Below are positions 1-8,352 of a stretch of 64,000 nucleotides of DNA, piece after piece. Below the pieces are notes generated by a model. The model saw only the letters and a program-made list of their open reading frames with translations. It was not told where the DNA came from and searched no databases. The stretch is from positions 1 through 64,000 of the forward strand of contig JBFWMF010000021.1 of NCBI GenBank assembly GCA_050251735.1, in the 5' to 3' direction. Within the stretch, counting starts at the first letter, position 1; each line of letters opens with the position of its first letter. Source of the stretch: Desulfitobacterium sp050251735. GTDB lineage: Bacteria > Bacillota > Desulfitobacteriia > Desulfitobacteriales > Desulfitobacteriaceae. The position numbers and the translations under genes are program-made.

Positions 1-56
1 TCAAGCACCATTCTGACAGCTTCAACCTTAAATTCCTCTGAGTAGCGCTTTGTCAT
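1..56 (-). CDS. IS3-type transposase OrfA, N-terminal end (runs off window)
   Basis: The reverse strand starts with ATG at 56-54 and reads MTKRYSEEFKVEAVRMVL before leaving the window. This is the usual opening of the small helix-turn-helix OrfA (IS3/IS150 group) that binds the element ends. A GGAGTGGAG ribosome site lies just upstream. The outer end of the element probably falls near 105-110, where the reverse strand reads TGATGGACAAAATCC, but no matching inverted repeat can be seen because the other end is outside the window. Confidence 0.75.
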   Translation of the reverse strand, partial: MTKRYSEEFKVEAVRMVL

Positions 57-107
57 TTTCTCCACTCCTTCTACTTGGTTCTATTATATACGAGTGGATT
101 TTGTCCA

Positions 108-323
108 TCAAATCGGGTATGGGTCAAAGCTTAGCATAGTCAAATTCAATGTTGCCGTCTTCCAATTCTCCGGAATTAATGAAGGCGGTAATATTTTCGG
201 ATATGTAACGGTGAAAAAACATCCCCAGGACATATTGTTTAAAGTCCCAGCCGTCCACACTTCCTCTGAGGTCATTGGGAATATTCCATATGGTGCGGTG
301 CAATCTTTTCTGTCATCCGTCAT
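108..323 (-). CDS. small protein of unknown function
   Basis: This 71-residue frame starts at an ATG preceded by GAGAGGAAG at good spacing. A longer start at 407 has no ribosome site. The protein is rich in aromatic and Cys residues (motif NNMSWGCFFTV) with no recognised domain. It ends at a TGA lying exactly at the probable end of the IS3-type element, so it may be the N-terminal part of a longer protein cut by insertion. Upstream, at 430-474, is a promoter-like element shared with the MFS-LuxR gene at 13.7-15.1 kb, which suggests a common regulator. Function is not recognised. Confidence 0.45.
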   Translation of the reverse strand: MTDDRKDCTAPYGIFPMTSEEVWTAGTLNNMSWGCFFTVTYPKILPPSLIPENWKTATLNLTMLSFDPYPI

Positions 324-429
324 ATCTCTACTTCCTCTCTTAAGCCTATTTGGTACTAATTCCATAATACCAATAAAATCGCCGCAAGTGCCGAACAAAG
401 CTTGCAAACAGTCATCTTGGTCACTTCTT

Positions 430-474
430 CATCTAATAATTTCCATTATAGTACAAATTACTCAACTACTCCAT
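430..474 (-). promoter_or_regulatory. promoter/operator element, copy 1 of 2
   Basis: This 45-base segment matches 15155-15199 at 40 of 45 positions. Both copies contain TATAAT on the reverse strand (here 450-445) flanked by imperfect inverted arms (AATAATTT and AAATTACT). Both lie upstream of a reverse-strand gene. The layout suggests a -10 hexamer inside an operator with no good -35, as in activator-dependent promoters. The rest of 324-637 shows no other gene I can support. Confidence 0.5.
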
Positions 475-637
475 GATAATTCCGCATATACCAAGAAGTT
501 TTACCCCTTAGCCATAATTAAAGTACATTCCTCTCCTTCATTTTTCATCTTGATTTGGTTTTACTTACCTGTCGAATTAACAGTGCAATTATTGTAGAAT
601 TCGGGGTGTGCAAAATCATAATCAAGGAGGACATCAC

Positions 638-1413
638 TTGAGTTTTAAACAACTTAGTAAAACATTGATCACCGGTGTTATCACTGTCTCTCTCGTTATA
701 TCGCTAGTCCCCCCAACCTTTGCAGAGCAAGCAAGTGATGCTCCTGTAATTGACAGGATAGCTGGGGACAACCGCTTTCAAACCGCCTCTGCTATCGCTG
801 AAAAGTCCTATCCAAGGCCAGTTCAAAATGTCATTTTAGCTTCGGGTCTTAATTTTCTCGATGCCCTGACCAGTTAATGGACAAGTTAACAAAAAAGTTT
901 TTGCTCGTTTAGGACCGGGAACCTATACCATTACTGTGCTTGAAAGCGAAAGCCAGGGCCAAGATTTGTAATCACCAATACAGACACCCGAGATTTAAGA
1001 GATTTAAGATATTTAACACCTAGCCAAATCGTCCTCAGTGATGCCCCACAGATCATCCAGCTGGCTCAAAATATAACCGCGGCTTAACCACTGATACGGA
1101 AAAATCAAAAGCTATTCATGATTGGGTGGCTACAAATCTAATCTTGGACACAGAAAAAGTCCTGGGTAATGATTGTACTCAGTATAATGCACTTACGATT
1201 CTCAATAAAAAACTCGGAACACCTAAGAGCTATGCCACATTAAATGCCACACTTCACCGAGCGATTGGCATCCCTGCCAAAGTGGTCGATGGTTATACCT
1301 TGGGCTTCGGAAACGATCCGAAATCTTGGGAAGAACTCGACCAGCAAAATTACAAACGCCCTTGTCCGTGGTTTTGCGAAGATCTTCGAGCAGCATACTG
1401 TGTTTTTCATTAA
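638..1413 (+). pseudogene. broken CWB2 / transglutaminase-like surface protein
   Basis: Starts at TTG 638 behind a perfect AAGGAGG (624-630). The first part encodes a signal peptide (hydrophobic stretch ending in TFAEQA) and the beginning of a cell-wall-binding repeat 2 (RIAGDNRFQTASAIA), then stops at 877. Degraded frames follow. From about 1087 to 1413 a transglutaminase-like core is readable: KAIHDWV, then HRAIGIPAKVVDGYTLG. Several frame changes and missing segments show the gene is dead. The intact ancestor was probably an exported wall-anchored protein with a transglutaminase/protease-like fold. Confidence 0.8.
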
Positions 1414-1505
1414 CTGATTATCAGTGCTTATAAATCTAAATTGCCCTGGTCATCTCCAGATCAGGGGTTCGATAACTCCTTTCGTAACCCGATAAGTACG
1501 TAAAA

Positions 1506-1531
1506 ACACTCCTCGTGGATACGAAGAGTGT
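1506..1531 (-). terminator. Rho-independent terminator after the Uma2 gene
   Basis: On the reverse strand ACACTCTTCGT pairs with ACGAGGAGTGT around a short loop, followed by TTTTTA. It lies 54 bases past the Uma2 stop codon. Confidence 0.7.
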
Positions 1532-1584
1532 ACTACCGAAGCTATTAGGGCACATAAGTATTAGTTTAAGCTTCCCGCTCCCTC

Positions 1585-2169
1585 CTACTCACCAATGATC
1601 CCCTCAAATACTGCCTGCAAATCTACCTCAAAGTCTGGAAAAACTGAAATCTTAACCTTTGCTGTTTCTGTGTAGACCTCCGGTCTTCCGTATCGATTGT
1701 TTTTTTGTAGAGTAAATACACTGACGAATTTCCCTTCCAGCTCTACGATCCAGTACTCCTTGACACCCGCTTTTTCATAACGATTAAACTTGAGTACTTT
1801 ATCGTTCCTAGCAGTAGAAGGAGAAGAAATCTCAATGATGAGAGTAGGATTACCACAGTACCCAGTTCCTTTGAGGCCCTTTTTATCGCAGATTACTGTG
1901 ACATCCGGTTGAACTACGAAGGTTGTATTTTCATCTTCCTCGTTTGTTTCAGGCAGCCGTAAATCAAAAGGAGCTGTAAAGGCTTGACAAGGCTTGCCTT
2001 GTAAATAGTTGCTAAATTGTCGAAACAACTCGCCCAATACAGCCTGATGTTGCCAAGAAGGGGCTGATTGCATTACTGGAACACCGCCGAAGATTTCCCA
2101 TCGTTCGTCTTCAGGCCACCTGAGGTAGTCAGAATAGGTATACTTCTTATCTTTTTGGTGTAGCTGCAT
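1585..2169 (-). CDS. Uma2-family (DUF820) putative endonuclease
   Basis: 194 residues from the ATG at 2169, which has GAAAGGTG at suitable spacing; an upstream in-frame ATG at 2199 lacks one. The family fold is a PD-(D/E)XK restriction-endonuclease-like core. Visible family features are the N-terminal Y-x-x-W-P-E-D-E-R-W-E-I-F-G-G segment, VVQPDVTVIC near residue 105, LIIEISSPST near 132 and the KxxxYEKAGVKEYWIV stretch near 148. The family is abundant in cyanobacteria and some Firmicutes and its biological role is unknown. It is a lone gene with its own terminator. Confidence 0.85.
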   Translation of the reverse strand: MQLHQKDKKYTYSDYLRWPEDERWEIFGGVPVMQSAPSWQHQAVLGELFRQFSNYLQGKPCQAFTAPFDLRLPETNEEDENTTFVVQPDVTVICDKKGLKGTGYCGNPTLIIEISSPSTARNDKVLKFNRYEKAGVKEYWIVELEGKFVSVFTLQKNNRYGRPEVYTETAKVKISVFPDFEVDLQAVFEGIIGE

Positions 2170-2335
2170 GTCAACACACCTTTCTTTCTTCGAGTTCATA
2201 GTAATATCTCAGTCTTTAACATATTATACCATCTTCTTCTATAGACTTGAAGTCACTCTCGTCAAGTTCCTTCCATTCTTTAACCGTACTTAACTTACAA
2301 ACTAAGTTCCACCCCTACAATTGGGAAAGTGGAAT

Positions 2336-2610
2336 TTACTTTTTCTCCACTGCTTTCTCCTGATAAGCAAAGGTTTTCGAAAACACTTCATCGATATTAA
2401 TCAGTTCCCCTATTGTGGCACCTGCTTGGATCTTAGCTTGGACAATATGCTCAGTTGCCAATAAATTCTGTGCCTTATCCATGATTCCTTGTGCCTCTTC
2501 CTTCGGAACTACGACCACTCCATTTCCATCAATCACGAGAATATCCCCAGGATTTACTGCAACTCCTGCACATTGAATAGGAACGTTAACATGGCCATAG
2601 CCGGATATTG
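2336..2610 (-). pseudogene. RraA-like (HMG/CHA aldolase family) C-terminal remnant
   Basis: The reading frame can be followed upstream past the only ATG (2536) into GYGHVNVPIQCAGVAVNPGD, then homology ends abruptly near 2605. This is the C-terminal third of the RraA/4-carboxy-4-hydroxy-2-oxoadipate aldolase family (motifs VNVPIQCAG, PGDILVIDGNGVVVVP). The N-terminal two thirds, with most of the active site, are absent, so this is a truncated relic. Confidence 0.7.
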
Positions 2611-2987
2611 ATGCTCGGGTCGGGAAAGGCCCTCCGAAGTTCGTCTTCGGGGGTCTTTCTTTCCCTCCCCAAGGGGACTGGTACTTCCCGAAGTTTGTCG
2701 AAAGACTTTATTGCCTTACTGGTGGCGGCTCTCTCGGCGCAAACCGCAACATCCGTACTTTCGACCATATATTATTATCATGACAGGCTCTAGGGAAACC
2801 GTTCCCTTGGGCCTGATTCTATTTCGGGAGTGGTACGGATGCGTAATGACAAGGCAAAAATCATTGAGACACTAAGGCAGGGACTGGAGCACACGGAAAC
2901 GGACACAGGCTACAGTCAGTGGCTACTCGGCGCAGTTGTCAGCACCCAGCCAACCGGCGCAGCGGCAGAATGGAGATTTTTATGAAA
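2611..2987. other. non-coding or scrambled stretch
   Basis: No convincing gene. It contains two related short palindromic pieces (CGAAGTTCGTCTTCGGGG and CCCGAAGTTTGTCGAAAG) near 2635-2705. A 48-codon forward frame at 2839-2985 has GGGAG eight bases before its ATG, but the peptide (starting MRNDKAKIIETLRQGLEHTE) is not recognised. The stretch looks like rearranged DNA between the RraA relic and the regulator gene. Confidence 0.4.
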
Positions 2988-3623
2988 TCACTTAATTAAC
3001 TGTCTGCGAGATGTTACCTTGAATTTTTGGAAGATCCGCATATTGTGATTATGAACGGTCTTTAGAGAAATATTAAGCTCCTGGGCAATCTCCTTATCGG
3101 AGCATCCTTTTCTTAAAAAAGACAACACTTGGTTTTCTCGCGAGGTTAACACTAAACCATCCTGAGGGGAAAAATGTTTCTGGGTTTCTGCAAATTTAGT
3201 CGCAATAGGAAAAAGCTTCCGTGTCAAGGATGGGCTTAAAACCGCACCACCGTTTACGACTCCCTGAATTGCTTTGCGAATATCAGTAGCATCAGCATCC
3301 TTTAAAAGATAGCCATCTGCTCCCGCCGAAATGGCCGTTAAGAGAATATCTTCCTCATCAAAGGCAGAGAGAAGGATAAATCGTGTATCAATGTTCGAAG
3401 CTTTAATCATCGCTAATAGCTTAATTCCATCGAGGTCGCCAATCAAACGATAATCCGAGATAACGACATCTGGATGTAGCGTTATGATCTTTTCAAGGGC
3501 TTCTTTTCCCTCCGAGGCTTCCGCAACCACTTTGAGCCTTGGGTCACGTTCTAAGGACTGCTTCAGTCCATTGCGGTATACAGGGTGATCGTCTACTAGA
3601 ATCACCCGCGTCGAATCCTTCAT
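2988..3623 (-). CDS. NarL/LuxR-family response regulator
   Basis: 211 residues. The receiver domain (about 5-125) has the acidic pair DD at 11-12 (VILVDDHPV), the phospho-acceptor Asp in VVISDYRL near 57, a conserved Ser/Thr position in ILLSAF and the Lys in LLKDAD. The C-terminal LuxR-type helix-turn-helix (about 152-211) has LTSRENQVLSFLRKGCSDKEIAQELNIS split over the usual helices. It overlaps the upstream kinase gene by four bases, so the two are co-translated. The divergent molybdoenzyme operon at 4650 is the likely target, by analogy with NarL/NreC control of anaerobic respiration. Confidence 0.9.
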   Translation of the reverse strand: MKDSTRVILVDDHPVYRNGLKQSLERDPRLKVVAEASEGKEALEKIITLHPDVVISDYRLIGDLDGIKLLAMIKASNIDTRFILLSAFDEEDILLTAISAGADGYLLKDADATDIRKAIQGVVNGGAVLSPSLTRKLFPIATKFAETQKHFSPQDGLVLTSRENQVLSFLRKGCSDKEIAQELNISLKTVHNHNMRIFQKFKVTSRRQLIK

Positions 3624-4414
3624 TTCAGATCACTCCCATGATGACCTAACCTAGGAATCGACAGTCTGACTGTCGTACCTCTATGAAGTTGACTCACAAT
3701 AGTCAGGTCACCTCCCATAATGCTTGCACGCTCACGCATATTGATGATCCCGATTTTACCCGTACTTAGAAGGCTATTTTTATCCAGCTGATCCGGGACA
3801 AACCCCCGTCCATCATCACTGACTATAAGAATAAAATTTCTTTTTTCGAGGGTTAATTGAACATGAACCTTTTGTGCTTTGGCATGTTTTCTGATATTGC
3901 TTAAGCATTCCTGTAAAATCCTAAAAAGAAAGATATCCACATTGATATCATATTCTCCGAGGCTTTCTTGAGGTAAGTCAATCTGAGCCTGTAACTGGTT
4001 CTCTTGGCAAAAGCGTTCCACATAAGAATGAATCATCTTCAGCAGATTTCGATAATCCCCAAGTGCTGATGGACGAAGTTGTGAACAAAGATGACGGATT
4101 TCTTCATAGATACTTCCGACATGATGTTTAATCAAAAAGAGCTGTTCTTGAACTTCAAAAGCTCCCTCCTGAGCTAATTCAGCACAGTATTCAACTTCCA
4201 TATTGAGACTGGCAAGCAGAGGAAGGACTCCATCATGAAGTTCCATAGCCCAACGTTTAGCCTCCATTTCCTGAACCTCAACGGTCTCAATACGGAGTTT
4301 GCGCCCGGGACAAGGACAGTCCTGCATTTCTACCGGACAGACACTCTCATGACCGAGGTTGGGACAATCCTTTTTTTGAGTCTTTGCTCGTACCTCTCCA
4401 TTACTTAAGTTCAA
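3620..4414 (-). CDS. soluble NarX/NreB-like sensor histidine kinase with N-terminal Cys cluster
   Basis: 264 residues from TTG 4414, which has GGGGGTG upstream. The HisKA_3 phosphoacceptor motif is ELHDGVLPLLASL near 78. The HATPase_c domain follows, with the N box ECLSNIRKHAKA and G boxes DDGRGF and GKIGIINMRERA. No membrane segment is present. The first 35 residues hold four cysteines (about 17, 26, 33, 35). Staphylococcal NreB also has four N-terminal cysteines, ligating an oxygen-labile Fe-S cluster, but with different spacing. A redox or metal-sensing role is therefore inference. Paired by overlap with the response regulator at 2988. Confidence 0.88.
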   Translation of the reverse strand: MNLSNGEVRAKTQKKDCPNLGHESVCPVEMQDCPCPGRKLRIETVEVQEMEAKRWAMELHDGVLPLLASLNMEVEYCAELAQEGAFEVQEQLFLIKHHVGSIYEEIRHLCSQLRPSALGDYRNLLKMIHSYVERFCQENQLQAQIDLPQESLGEYDINVDIFLFRILQECLSNIRKHAKAQKVHVQLTLEKRNFILIVSDDGRGFVPDQLDKNSLLSTGKIGIINMRERASIMGGDLTIVSQLHRGTTVRLSIPRLGHHGSDLK

Positions 4415-4517
4415 GAATATTCACCCCCTCTTACTAAAGCTAATATTTAGTTATTCAACAACCATTGCTAAAATCATTCTAGTCAATGACTATTGCGTAA
4501 ATATTTTTGAAATTCAA

Positions 4518-4555
4518 CCTAAGATAATAGGGAGTTTTACCTATGTCTTAGGGTA
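4518..4555 (+). promoter_or_regulatory. candidate NarL-type operator before the molybdoenzyme operon
   Basis: TACCTAT (4538-4544) matches the NarL heptamer TACYNMT. It faces TTAGGGTA (4548-4555), whose complement TACCCTA is close to the same heptamer. An overlapping perfect 7-base inverted pair, CCTAAGA (4518-4524) and TCTTAGG (4546-4552), is also present. It lies between the divergent kinase gene and the oxidoreductase operon, about 95-130 bases before the latter's start. Confidence 0.45.
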
Positions 4556-4649
4556 TTTTTTTTAAAGTGAAATGAGTAAGTTCGATCATTGTGAAATACT
4601 TCTAAAACTCTTAGACTTAGAACAAATGATAACTAAAGGAGGAAAGACC

Positions 4650-6791
4650 ATGCAGAATATTAAATCGGTTTGTGGACGCTGTCACAACAGCTGCGGAATT
4701 ATTGCAACGGTGGAACATAACCAGCTGATTAAAGTCAAAGGAGATCCCGATGATCAGCGTACGCGTGGGGCTTTATGCGGTAAAGGATTAGCCGCTTCGC
4801 AAATGGCTCATGACCCGCAACGCTTAACTCATCCCTTAAGACGGGTCGGTCCACGGGGTAGTGGAAAATGGGAAAAGATCAGTTGGGATGCCGCCCTTCA
4901 AGAAATCGCCGACAAAATAATTCAATTAAAGGAGGAGTACGGTCCCCGCTCAATCGGGTTCTATCGGGGACAAGCGGCTGGTTGGGGCTTCCAATATATT
5001 ATGATGCAAAGGTTCTGCAATGCTCTGGAAGTCGCACCTATGATGGGGACCTCTGAGTGTTTTGTGCCGCGGGTAGTTGGTGAAGCCAATACTTATGGCG
5101 GTATTCCGCTTTTTTCCGATCTCGAGAATTGCCAACTTAATATTAACTGGGGAAGGCAGCCCGCTTTTTCCTGCGCTCCAGGCCTACGCCGACTTTTTGA
5201 GATGCGTGACCGGGGTGGCAAAATCGTCGTCATTGATGATATGAAGTTTCATTTAGGCGCTAGAGCCGACCAGTTTATTTTTATCGAACCCGGAACCGAT
5301 ATGGCTTTGGCCTTAGCCATGCTACAGGTTATTGTCGAAGAAGATTTGTGGGACCATGACTTCGTGAACAATCACACCAACGATCCTGGGCTAGTCGAAC
5401 TAAGAAATCATCTTAATGGAGGCAATCGCGACAAGGTGACCTATTCACCGGAATGGGCAGAACCGATCACCCAAATTAACGCCGAGGTCATTCGCAACTT
5501 AGCCCGGGAGTACGCAACTACTAAAGGCGCCTGTATCCAAACCGGCCACGGCCTAGAGGGAAGGGTCAACGTTTCTCAAACGGCACGCTGTATCGCCCTT
5601 CTTCGCTCGATCACCGGTCATATCGATCAAAAAGGCTGCGATATTTTAGTCTTCCCCTCGCCAAAATTCAATCCGAAATTCTTCTTTAACCATAAGGTTG
5701 AGCCCACTTACGTCGAACCAGAGGACCTGAGGATGTTCGGACACTCACGGACCTATGTGCCAGAAGGTTGCAATTTCCCCCTGCTCTGGGAAGCTCAAGG
5801 TTTAGGAGCTACACCCGATGCCTTACAGGATCTTCACGAGGGAATCACTAAGTTCACCTTCGTTCAAGGCGGAAATATGCTCCGGATGCTTCCTAATCCT
5901 AAGCATGTAGCAGCCGGATTTTCTAAAACGGAGATGAATGTCGTTTGTGATCTGTACCATACAGAAACAACTGCGATGGCAGATATTATCCTACCCGTGG
6001 CTTCCTATCTGGAAAGGACGGAGCCAGAATGGTTCAAATACGATTATGCCCTTCCTTACTGTAGTTTAAGGCGTCAACTTGTCCAAATTGGCGAATGCCG
6101 ATCCGATTCGCAAATTCTTGTTGATCTGGGTATAAAGTTGGGTTTGCAAGAGGAGTTTCCCACTTCCGATATAACGTACTATATCGATGACCTCTTAGCA
6201 CTTGAAAACTTTAAGTATGCAGATTTGGCTAAGGACTCAGCTAATGCTATACCTTTCGGTGGAATCATGTATAACAAATTGGCGCTCTTTGGCGTAGCCA
6301 GTCCAGACCATAAGGTTCAGATTGTAGCTCCTCGTTTGGCAGCTTACGGCTTTGATCCTCTCCCCGTCTATACAGAAGGTACCGAGAACCGTCGCAGTAA
6401 ACCAGATCTCGCGAAAACCTATCCCCTCAATGCTTTAACCGGGCGAACAGCCCCCACCTATATCCATTGCCAGATGCGTTCGATTCCCTGGTTGCGAGAA
6501 ATTGTTCCTGAACCTATACTGCTTATCAATCCACAGACTGCCTCAGACTTAGGTGTCAAAGAAAATGACTGGGTTGAAGTAGAATCTCCGCGTGATGCTA
6601 TTCGCATTAAAGCCCACCTCACGGAAGTCATTGATAAAGGCTCAGTCTATATTCCAGGGGGATGGGCAGAAGCCAATTACAGCCTTTTAGGAATCGATGA
6701 AGATCTCGACCCCATCACCAGCCAGCCAAATTATATGCAATGCCTATGCCTATGTAAGGTAAGCAGAATAACCGAAGGAGGGAAAATCTGA
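4650..6791 (+). CDS. cytoplasmic molybdopterin oxidoreductase, catalytic subunit
   Basis: 713 residues from ATG 4650, chosen because AAAGGAGG stands just before it. The frame is open upstream to 4572 without a ribosome site. DMSO-reductase family enzyme. An N-terminal [4Fe-4S] site is visible as C8-x2-C11-x3-C15-x27-C43. The Mo region contains TSECFV with Cys137 as candidate Mo ligand, as in Cys-liganded family members. The C-terminal molydopterin-dinucleotide-binding domain is present (NALTGRTAPTYIH, LGVKENDWVEVESPRD). There is no Tat signal, so the enzyme should face the cytoplasm. It is followed by an Fe-S subunit (one-base overlap) and a DmsC-like anchor, which makes a quinone-linked reductase or oxidase. 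The substrate cannot be told from sequence. Confidence 0.9.
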   Translation: MQNIKSVCGRCHNSCGIIATVEHNQLIKVKGDPDDQRTRGALCGKGLAASQMAHDPQRLTHPLRRVGPRGSGKWEKISWDAALQEIADKIIQLKEEYGPRSIGFYRGQAAGWGFQYIMMQRFCNALEVAPMMGTSECFVPRVVGEANTYGGIPLFSDLENCQLNINWGRQPAFSCAPGLRRLFEMRDRGGKIVVIDDMKFHLGARADQFIFIEPGTDMALALAMLQVIVEEDLWDHDFVNNHTNDPGLVELRNHLNGGNRDKVTYSPEWAEPITQINAEVIRNLAREYATTKGACIQTGHGLEGRVNVSQTARCIALLRSITGHIDQKGCDILVFPSPKFNPKFFFNHKVEPTYVEPEDLRMFGHSRTYVPEGCNFPLLWEAQGLGATPDALQDLHEGITKFTFVQGGNMLRMLPNPKHVAAGFSKTEMNVVCDLYHTETTAMADIILPVASYLERTEPEWFKYDYALPYCSLRRQLVQIGECRSDSQILVDLGIKLGLQEEFPTSDITYYIDDLLALENFKYADLAKDSANAIPFGGIMYNKLALFGVASPDHKVQIVAPRLAAYGFDPLPVYTEGTENRRSKPDLAKTYPLNALTGRTAPTYIHCQMRSIPWLREIVPEPILLINPQTASDLGVKENDWVEVESPRDAIRIKAHLTEVIDKGSVYIPGGWAEANYSLLGIDEDLDPITSQPNYMQCLCLCKVSRITEGGKI

Positions 6792-7345
6792 TGCAAATGT
6801 CCTTTTTGTTTGATCCGAGCCGTTGTGTTAACTGTTATGCCTGCGAAATCGCCTGCAAACAAGAAAATAGTTTGGCTCCTCAGGTTTATTCTCAACCAGG
6901 CTCAAGCGGACCCCGTTGGCGTAAAGTGATGACCTTAGAGGAGGGTCATTTTCCTGATACGAAAATTGCTTACCTTTCTTTGTCCTGCATGCACTGCGGC
7001 GATCCGGATTGCATCAAGGCTTGCCCCGCCAAGGCCATTAGTAAGCGTCCTTCCGATGGCATCGTTGAGATCAATCCCACCAAGTGTATTGGCTGCCGAT
7101 TCTGTTCCTGGGCCTGCAAATTTGGCGCACCGCAGTTTGGCCCGGACGGACACATGCAAAAATGTCAAATGTGCCAAAGTTTGCTGGAAAAGGGTGAGCA
7201 ACCAGCTTGTGTGGCCACCTGTACGACTGGTGCGATTCAATTTGGAAATGTGGATGAAATCAGTGCAACGATGCGAGGCAAAGCAGCCATGCGATTAGCA
7301 GGTGCAAGCGAACCTCAATTCTATCTCTTGACGAGAGGGGAATAA
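6791..7345 (+). CDS. DmsB-like four-cluster ferredoxin subunit
   Basis: 184 residues; the ATG overlaps the previous stop (TGATG). Four cysteine groups typical of DmsB/NrfC/PsrB electron-transfer subunits are visible, beginning with C12-x2-C15-x2-C18-x3-C22. Two central groups (CMHCGDPDCIKACP; CIGCRFCSWACK) and a last group (CQMCQSLL, CVATC) follow. It should pass electrons between the quinol-reactive membrane subunit and the catalytic subunit. Second gene of a three-gene operon. Confidence 0.92.
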   Translation: MQMSFLFDPSRCVNCYACEIACKQENSLAPQVYSQPGSSGPRWRKVMTLEEGHFPDTKIAYLSLSCMHCGDPDCIKACPAKAISKRPSDGIVEINPTKCIGCRFCSWACKFGAPQFGPDGHMQKCQMCQSLLEKGEQPACVATCTTGAIQFGNVDEISATMRGKAAMRLAGASEPQFYLLTRGE

Positions 7346-7348
7346 ATC

Positions 7349-8257
7349 ATGGCTGTTTCCCAGGAAAACACGACGCAAATGCCAGCGTTCGTCCAGTATC
7401 CTCAACATCATCAAGAATCCGAATGGCCCCTGTTGATCTTCACCCTTGCTTTGATGCTGGCGATCGGAACGTATTTCTGGGGGAGTGTATGGTTTTTTTT
7501 CAAACCTGAGTATATTCTTATTTGCTGGATATCCTTCGCTTGGAGTTTTCTTGGCATGATAGCTTCCCTTAAACACCTAGCCAGTCCACTGCGAGCTCCA
7601 CGCTCCATCCTCAACTGGAAAACCTCCTGGTTATCCCGGGAAATTCTTTTGGTCGGTGCATTTTTAGGTCAACTCACGTTAATCATCTTTCTTCACTATC
7701 TGAATCAGTATTTTGCAGGATTCATTCCCCCGGCTATTCCAGTGGTTGTAAGTATAACCACTGGACTTACAGGAATTGTCTTAGCCGCTGGCCTTACGAT
7801 GATCTACCGTGTACCAACCCACCCGATATGGAACCATATTGATACGACCTTAAGCTATGTTGCAGGGGTATTCCTGATGGGATGGAGTCAAGCCGCATTT
7901 TTCCTTTCCCTTTGGTATTTGAACCTAAGTGGGCTGACCTTAGCAACCATGGCCTTCGGAATGTTCCTCCTTATCGCACTACGGGGATATCTTTTCAGCA
8001 CAATGACCCAAAGAGTAAGAAGTGTGCCAATTGTTTATGCAGATCACAACAATTGGCATAACAAAAGCTTGATTCGTTTTCGCTATATCCTCTTGGGTGT
8101 GGGAGGGCTGTTGCCGGTCATCAGCTTACTGGTCAGTGGGAATCTCTGGATTCTGTGGTTCGTTGCAAGCCTATCCATCTTTTGCGGAGAAGTTCTAGAG
8201 CGTTGGATTTTCTACCAAGCTTCACCCGCAGTCCTATTCCCTCCCCGCTTTATGTAG
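7349..8257 (+). CDS. DmsC-like membrane anchor subunit
   Basis: 302 residues with about eight hydrophobic segments spaced through the chain, starting at residues 28-55. It begins three bases after the ferredoxin stop with GAGGGG upstream. The N-terminus and organisation fit the DmsC family that binds (mena)quinol and anchors the Fe-S subunit. Last gene of the operon, followed by a stem-loop at 8269-8309. Confidence 0.85.
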   Translation: MAVSQENTTQMPAFVQYPQHHQESEWPLLIFTLALMLAIGTYFWGSVWFFFKPEYILICWISFAWSFLGMIASLKHLASPLRAPRSILNWKTSWLSREILLVGAFLGQLTLIIFLHYLNQYFAGFIPPAIPVVVSITTGLTGIVLAAGLTMIYRVPTHPIWNHIDTTLSYVAGVFLMGWSQAAFFLSLWYLNLSGLTLATMAFGMFLLIALRGYLFSTMTQRVRSVPIVYADHNNWHNKSLIRFRYILLGVGGLLPVISLLVSGNLWILWFVASLSIFCGEVLERWIFYQASPAVLFPPRFM

Positions 8258-8268
8258 ATATTCTCAAA

Positions 8269-8309
8269 GAGCAAGGGTGCATACCAAACTTTGATATGCT
8301 CCCTTGCTC
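8269..8309 (+). terminator. stem-loop after the molybdoenzyme operon
   Basis: GAGCAAGGG (8269-8277) pairs with CCCTTGCTC (8301-8309), extended by TGCATA/TATGCT inside. No clear T tract follows, so termination is likely but not certain. Confidence 0.55.
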
Positions 8310-8352
8310 TTGCTCCCTTCTTGTTGGGCTAATTCCTTCAATATAGGTATAT

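Noticed and set aside
94..597. 167-codon forward open frame
   Set aside because: Antisense to the small gene at 108-323 and to the promoter-like repeat; no ribosome site and no family features.
2586..2793. Overlapping short frames on both strands
   Set aside because: They read through small palindromes; no start signals or recognisable protein.
2829..2845. Possible fifth taurine operator (TGGTACGGA)
   Set aside because: Only nine bases match, it lies far from any taurine gene and within scrambled DNA, so chance similarity is likely.
6935..7298. Several frames over the ferredoxin gene
   Set aside because: Shadows of the Cys-rich coding sequence at 6791-7345.
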